64,000 nt of DNA from Ricordea florida (Eukaryota; Cnidaria; Anthozoa; Corallimorpharia; Ricordeidae). The notes beneath the pieces are model-generated. The model was not told the DNA's origin. It made no database searches and saw only the letters and a list, made by a program, of their open reading frames with translations. How positions within the stretch are numbered: position 1 is the first letter of the stretch; every line of letters starts with the position of its first letter. The translations under genes were made by a program, and so were the position numbers. The DNA is taken from positions 32,822,714-32,886,713 of the forward strand of contig OX453274.1 of NCBI GenBank assembly GCA_949710005.1. The letters run 5' to 3'. Of the stretch, positions 58,327 through 64,000 are shown in pieces.

Positions 58327-59418
58327 TCGCTCTACGCTCTATGCTGACATCTGTCGACACACGTGCAGTGCAAACCTAACATTGTCTGTGATAAAAAAAT
58401 AATGTAAGAATACTCAACGCATCAGCGAAATATTCCTAGCTAGCACTGCCTTACGTCGTGGAGTATATTCCCGTTTCAAGTGAGTTTTTAGACTAAGTAG
58501 AACCTGAGACAAATAAATGTTTTAGTGATCTGTTCAATTAATAGCGCCGCATAATTAGTTCAAGGCGATAAAAATATAATTGTCGGCACGCATGTAAACA
58601 AAACACTGATAATGATCAGGAGCCCAGGATCGGGGTAATGGGCTCCTGCAAGGATAGAAACAATACCAAAATACTCGATGCATCCCGTTTCAAGCAATTT
58701 CTAAGACCCGGAAGATCCCGAGATATTGTTTATTGAGGAAATTGGGAACCGAATTTTACAAGTTTGTTCAATTCTCAATAGTTTTCAGTGGTTCTGAAAA
58801 GTATTTTGTTAAGCAAAAAACAAGGAATAAAGTTTTCTTCGATTCTAATACGATACGATAAGTGTTTCCACGACTCAATTACGAGAAATACGAGTTCAAT
58901 TAAAAAATGCCTGAAAGGCTCAGAGCAATTTTCAAAGCACTCCATCGCTTTAAATTTTGTGAGTTCTCTAACTGTTTTGCATAACTTTCTTTTATTTTTG
59001 TGTGCGGGTTATCTGCAAGTGCGTGTTCTGACGATTCCCTTTTTCCTTTTGGCAAAAGTCACCCGTGGGGGTAGTCCGCCGTGCGGGCAAACGGCCGGAA
59101 ATTACAGCCATTCAGATTGGCTAATCTGAACAAGTGGCGTGTTGTGTTACACCAATAGGCGACTCTTTAAGAATGAGACTCGTACCAGGTCCTTGACATT
59201 CAAAATAACGCCTTCACTTCGAATGAACACGAAATCGAAGGTGAAAGAGTCTTGTTAGCCTTTTTCCAAGGTAAATCATCTTGAAAATGGCGTATTTTTG
59301 CAGGAATTCCAAAGAAACTTGTTGATTCATGCTTTATTTTATGAACATTGTGCGTTATTTTTTGAATTATGCGATTTTTCGTGAATTGTGCGATCGGATG
59401 CGATTTGAGGTCGATTGT

Positions 59419-59454
<36 letters not shown>

Positions 59455-59489
59455 AATAAGATATATTTATCATTACTGTTATATGACTG

Positions 59490-59622
59490 TTGTGGTTCAA
59501 TTTAATCCTTGGTTCAAATTTTATTCTCCATTGGTTTTGGGTATGGTGACATACCGGTACTTAAATGAGTTTGAAACAACTGAAAATAAAATTTAAAGCA
59601 AGGATAAAACTGAAACACAACA
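59490..59622. repeat. Hairpin MITE, copy 2
   Basis: A diverged copy of 38802-38942 (GTTGTGGTTCAATTT...CCTTGGTTCAAATTTTATT and complement). Confidence 0.6.
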
Positions 59623-60786
59623 AATGCACAGGTTACTTTGACTTTAACTACTGTATGGCACATATTTTACATTTACTAAAATTAATTCAGAACAGTCACT
59701 TTTCTATGGAACATAACTCTCCATTTTTAACAAAAGACAACAAGAACAGGAAGAGTCAATATTGTCTTCACTGGAATTGCTTTCCTACGTTAGGGTGCAA
59801 CCCCTACATTTTAACTGCCACAATTTGCTTAACTGGGGGGTAGTATTTTTTGCTGTAAATGCAGTAATCTTGTTTCTGGGTGAGAGACAGTTAACAATAA
59901 TTGCTGCAAAATTGTGAATTAGATCTATGGGAAATGATAAGACAGGAAAAATCTTTCAATTCTGAACTTGTATTGTAATCCTGCCATATTTTTTATCTAA
60001 AAGCTAATGATATTTTCATTTTCTGTCCAGAAAATCCAGAGGAGACTTTCATCTTTGAAAGCCATGCCATGGTCTGTGGAAAAGAAGAAGGAAATCGAGA
60101 AGGCAGTTGGCAGCATGGATTATACTAGTTCAGATGAGTCTGACTGGTCAGAAGATAAGAATGGCGAATCAAGACATTGTGGCTTCCTTGTGAAAAAGTT
60201 GCCATGGGAGTGGACTTGCTTAAAAAATGTAAAACAAAGCCTTGATGAAGTCTACATGCGTGGGCTTAACAAGTGAGCAAGATAAACTCTCGCCATCAGA
60301 AGGGTTCATCGTCTGCCATCTACACGAGGTCCACCCACTGAACCCCTAGAGTGGGCAGTAAGGGTGCTTCCCGCCACCAGACCTGCAATGCCTTCCTCTG
60401 GAAATTCACCTGCAGCAACTTCCCCTGGTACCAGACTTGCAAGACCTTCCACAGTTGTCAGACCTGAAGAACCTTCCTCAGCTACCACACCTGCAGCAAC
60501 TTCCCCAAGCATCAGACAAGCAATAACTTCCCCAAGCATCAGATCTGAAACTACTTCCCTCAGTACCAGACCTGTAACACCTTCCACTGGTACCAGACCT
60601 TCCAAACTTTTACATGGGAACAGATCTGACAAAACTTCCCCAGGCACCCAGATTGCTGCTCCCTCCACCAGCACTTCATGTACAACTGCAACACCTCTCA
60701 GCAGCAGGACTGTGACACCTTCACAGATCGAGCACCAGGCCACGTCTTTCTTCCAACAAAAAGAAGTCGAAAAAGAACACTTGTAG

Positions 60787-61610
60787 AGGTCTCCTGAATA
60801 TTGACTAAAATGATAAACACTGTTGTGCATAAACTTTTATCCTTTGTGTTTGTTCCAGTTAAGATTTAGAAGCCAGGCCATAGACAACAAAAAGTACATG
60901 AGATGATTTGCAGTGATTATTTAGATAAATATAAATTTATTTCTTTTCTTATAATTGGTTGCACCTTTGTAACCGTACTTGTGGGAGTAAACTCAAGCTA
61001 TGTTGATTGATGATTATTTTATATTTTCATATTCCTGAGAATGTGACCAACTGATAACATTTTTGTTATGAGTATTCGGTAATTTTCAGTAACGGATGTA
61101 TTGTGAATAAATGGAGTAATAAAACAGAGCTGACACCACTTTGTAACAAATTTATTAATGGGTTTGGGGTGAGCTCGCTGCATTTTAAGACGAATAAGCC
61201 CACGAAATTTCTCCCCGATCTTCATAAAATATTTTGAGCTAACTCTTGATCAAGATTTTAGCTTCCTGCGCAACAATGGCAGGCTAAACGGTCGGGTTTG
61301 GGAGCGTGATACTGGTGAACTTTGTAAGAAGAAAAAACAATTAATGCTCTGTAAAGTAGCGTAAATTAACCTTTACAGTGCCTTTAAACTGGATTTTCGC
61401 TGTTGTTTAAAATCGACTTTACGACACATTTACGCCAAATTTACGTCAAGCGTTAAGCTGTTCTTTTACGCAACTTTACGCCCTCCATTAAAGGTAGCGT
61501 AAAGCTCAACTTTACGTTTCGTAAAGTTAGCGTAAAGTCGCGTATATCCATACTTTACGTTACGTTTACGTGGTCTTTATGCCAACGTAAATTTGCTTTT
61601 TCATGCTGTG
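60787..61610. other. CACTA right terminal region
   Basis: No gene. The last ~250 bp are rich in TTTACG/CGTAAA motifs in both orientations, matching the left end, likely transposase-binding sites. Confidence 0.6.
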
Positions 61611-61613
61611 ATT

Positions 61614-62040
61614 GAATTATACTGGTGCCGAAACCGAAATAATAAAATGCCATTGTATCGTATCAAAAGCTTTTTTAAAGTCAAGGAAGACAAGTAGGCC
61701 GGTCAATTAAGGTTTTTTCCTTGGCGTAGCAAATAATGCTGTCTAAGGTTCGGATATTTTCACCTATAAATTTACCTTCAATAAAGCCCATTTGATCGTT
61801 GTTGATTAGTTTAGGGAGAAAAAATATTAAGCAATTTGAATTGCTCTTGCCTTGGCCCCCTCTTTATAGTCGCAATTAAGCAATATTATAGGTTTCCAGT
61901 TCTTAATGAAATAAGGTTCGGCATTTTTCTTTGGAATGAGTTTAATAACTCCTCTTCTCTGGGTGATTGAAACTTGACCCGTTTCGTAGGCAAAGTTTAA
62001 AGAATTGATTAATATATTGATATATCATTCCAAATACTTT
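61614..62040 (-). pseudogene. LINE RT, N-terminal part (continues at 44166)
   Basis: The minus strand encodes SITQRRGVIKLIPKK, NWKPIILLNCDYK, MGFIEGKFIGENIRTLDS and LLDFKKAFDTI, the first RT blocks of a non-LTR element, with frame breaks. It is separated from the rest by the CACTA insertion and is collinear with it. Confidence 0.75.
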
Positions 62041-62077
62041 ATAAAATTCCACTAATAGACCATCATAGAAATACAAT

Positions 62078-62400
62078 GTACAGTAAAACATAACAGTATC
62101 ACAGTACAGTACTGTTCAGTAGCTTTACAAAGAATGGTCACATTGCATGGTTTGATCCATAGATGAAAAAGTTAGAACCACACTGTATAGTAAAACAAGC
62201 AGTACCACAGTACAGCACTAGCGGTTCAGTAGCTTTCCAAACAATGGTCGTATTGCATGGTTTGTTCCACACATAAAAGAAATAAAATCACACTGTATAA
62301 TAAAACAAACAATACTACCACAGTACAGTACTGTTCAGTAGCTTTCCAAAGAATGAAAACACTGCATGGATTGACCCACAGATAAAAGAGATAGAACGGT
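62078..62400. repeat. Tandem repeat, about 110 bp x 3
   Basis: The phrase GTTCAGTAGCTTT recurs at 62114, 62224 and 62333, each followed by a similar CATTGCATGG segment and preceded by CAGTAC-rich sequence. Units differ by 10-20%. Confidence 0.75.
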
Positions 62401-62639
62401 CAATCACACTTTAAAGGTAACGAAATTCATCGTTTTCTAGCATTTTTAGCAGGCCATTGATTCCTCAGTAGCTTAACTCAATCACGCAGAACTGAGCGTA
62501 CGTCACAACAGCCTACAAGGAAATAACGTCAATACGAGCTACCCTCAGAAATATGGTTCTGAATTCAATTAAAAAGCGGAAAAAATTATAGGAAATCACT
62601 GACGCCTCAAGTTACTGAAAATATTTTCAACTAGTCAAA
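62401..62639. other. Unassigned spacer
   Basis: No gene or repeat recognised. Confidence 0.4.
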
Positions 62640-63060
62640 GATCACCGCCGTTATGTACGCAGTTGCAAAGATAAGACCTGAAAAAAATTCAGGCTTGAAG
62701 GGGCTTCGCATCTATTAGGGACGGACCATTAGAAAAGTGATGGGGGGGGGGGGTGGATTTTCAGCTTGCATGAATTTTTTTTTCGCTCACTGCTTGTGCA
62801 GGAATTTTTTTTTCAGGTGAACCCCTCTGCACGAATTTTTTTTACTACGTGTGAAAAAGTCACAATTGGACCTTCCTTCTGCATGAATTTTTTTTTTACC
62901 TTCTTCTTTGCATGAATTTTTTTTCTTGGCATTTTCCCTTGTATGAATGTTTTTTTTTTTGCTTTTTTTCCCCACCCCCCTCCCCCCCATCACTTTTCTA
63001 ATGGTCCGTCCCTTACCTTGCGATACCGGTGCAACGTTCTAACCAACTGACTTATATTCA
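62640..63060 (-). mobile_element. Second tRNA-derived SINE, interrupted
   Basis: Left part: GCCGTTATGTACGCAGTTG...CCTGAAAAAAATTCAGGC. Right part: TTGCGATACCGGTGCAACGTTCTAACCAACTGA. Together they correspond to the SINE at 51385, with the tRNA-like head split by the MITE at 62718. Confidence 0.55.
62718..63012. mobile_element. 295-bp Harbinger-type MITE, TTA duplication
   Basis: The TIR GGGACGGACCATTAGAAAAG and its complement, about 28 bp perfect, flanked by TTA at 62715-62717 and 63013-63015. The TWA-type 3-bp duplication suggests PIF/Harbinger mobilisation. The interior has short imperfect repeats of GCATGAATTTTTTTT. Confidence 0.75.
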
Positions 63061-63669
63061 CACTCATAACTTAAAATATATTGGGACACAATATCTATTA
63101 GTTCCTTCTTTCAACCTTTTAGGCCTTCTTGATTGAATTCCTTATTGCTTGATACCTCATAATTGCGGTCAGTCGCGCGCGCAGTGTGTGCAAGAAGACA
63201 ACAGGCGACAGTGAGGACAGGAGCGCCTTCAAGTGCTACCCCACAACCCTTAATTTAAGGTTTGAATGTTCTTTCTAAAAAGCGGACAAAATGATTCGCA
63301 ATCATTAGAGCTTTAAGCTACTTAAAATATGTATGAACGCAATATTTGTTAAGTGTTTTTCTTTTCAACTTCTTTTATTTCTTTATTTTATTTCTTGTTT
63401 TAGCTTGATACGTAACAGTTGCGCATAGCCGCGCGCGCAGCGAGTGCAAGAAGCCTCGTAGACTTTTCATGCGCGTTTTCAGTCGTCCTGTTTGCTACCA
63501 TAATCGCATGATACAGCCTGCATTGTTCTATGACATTCCACACTCTGCACTGATCAATGACAAAGCCGGCGGAAGCTACACCTCGTTCTTTTTGGTGTTT
63601 CATCTGAGTGGGATTTTTACGGATGACTGGATACGATTATCTATTTGCATAAAGTTTATCCGAGAACAA
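63016..63669. other. Unassigned region before the putative host exon
   Basis: Contains two GCGCGCGCAG...GTGCAAGAAG segments (about 63175-63200 and 63430-63452), possibly a diverged direct repeat or 5' flank. No other gene is supported. Confidence 0.35.
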
Positions 63670-63756
63670 ATGCCTTGGTTGGGTTTCAAAAAAATGCTGG
63701 CATTGGCCTTGTTAACATTTCTGGTCCTTTTTGAGGCACCCTCCACAGAGTCTAAG
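63670..63756 (+). CDS. Possible host first exon encoding a signal peptide
   Basis: ATG at 63670 opens 29 codons ending at a strong donor (AAG|GTGAGT at 63757). The peptide has a Lys pair, a hydrophobic core (MLALALLTFLVLF) and a plausible signal-peptidase site after EAPSTES. This is what a secreted-protein first exon looks like. No second exon is visible before the window ends. Chance occurrence cannot be excluded. Confidence 0.4.
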
Positions 63757-64000
63757 GTGAGTTTTAACGACTATAAAATTTTAATTTGCTTGAAAAAGCC
63801 TGTTCAAACCGTCGATTGGCCGAGAGCGAGAACTGTTTTTCAAACATACGACTCGGCGACGACAAAACAAGCACGAAGATTAAAATGAAAGGCCCCAGAA
63901 AAAAGAAGTAAGGCCTTGAATTGTGCTGTTTTCTGTTGTCTGCCATGGTTTTTTAATTCATGTGCACTTCTGTTTAATTTTAACCTGAGACTTTGAAACA

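Noticed and set aside
60306-60830. 174-residue Val/Gly/Leu-rich frame on the minus strand
   Set aside because: It is the antisense shadow of the Pro/Ser/Thr repeat region of the CACTA accessory gene, without an independent signal.
63469-63888. Full 139-residue frame as a gene
   Set aside because: Only the part from the ATG at 63670 to the donor at 63756 looks coding; the rest reads through a likely intron.

Overview
The window looks like a piece of a cnidarian nuclear genome, most likely a stony coral. This is inferred from the transposon families, a tRNA-derived SINE, intron-like exon/GT-AG structure and vertebrate-like CCAAT/GCGC promoter debris; no species can be named from sequence alone. 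Almost all of it is transposons inserted into transposons. I see one possible host exon, a signal-peptide first exon at 63670-63756.

Left half (about 538-41990): a DIRS-type tyrosine-recombinase retrotransposon on the minus strand is cut inside its gag gene. The ~37 kb insertion is flanked by the 3-bp duplication TAG (4111-4113 and 41155-41157). The insertion consists of a short TIR element (X, 4114-35938) carrying the first exons of a KIAA1958-like gene, abutting a palindromic MITE (Y, about 35934-41154) that is filled with PIF/Harbinger sequences. Inside the intron-like gap of X lie two complete Polinton/Maverick-type virus-like elements. P1 is 4458-19955 (15.5 kb, 661-bp TIRs). P2 is 19956-35671 (15.7 kb, 875-bp TIRs). 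P2 inserted into the last 5 bp of P1: CATCA is duplicated on both sides of P2, and the ACTTG duplication made by P1 is found at 4453-4457 and again after P2 at 35677-35681. The nesting order DIRS > Y > X > P1 > P2 can therefore be read from target-site duplications.

Both Polintons keep intact genes for a protein-primed family B DNA polymerase, a retroviral-type integrase (convergent with and overlapping the polymerase), a putative double-jelly-roll capsid protein, an A32-like packaging ATPase, a putative penton/minor capsid protein, and a set of membrane or coiled-coil proteins. At the far end each has a Cys/His-repeat protein on the opposite strand. Twenty of these genes have the box TYTAAARA 28-36 nt before the start codon. 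Three convergent gene ends carry TTATATAA hairpins. The two elements share the subterminal motif CCAGCACA-TTTAAT. Together these suggest a self-contained, virus-like transcription and replication programme. No maturation protease was recognised.

Right half (about 42190-64000): a decayed LINE on the minus strand is split by a 17.4-kb CACTA/EnSpm-like element (44170-61610, CACAG ends, ATT duplication, TTACG-rich ends). That element contains an 8.1-kb ISL2EU-like element (48321-56439, TA duplication, ~690-bp TIRs). The ISL2EU-like element encodes a THAP-DDE transposase and a SWIM-YqaJ-PHD-PHD-Ulp1 protein. Several MITEs, a SINE, (TA)n runs and a 110-bp tandem repeat fill the rest.
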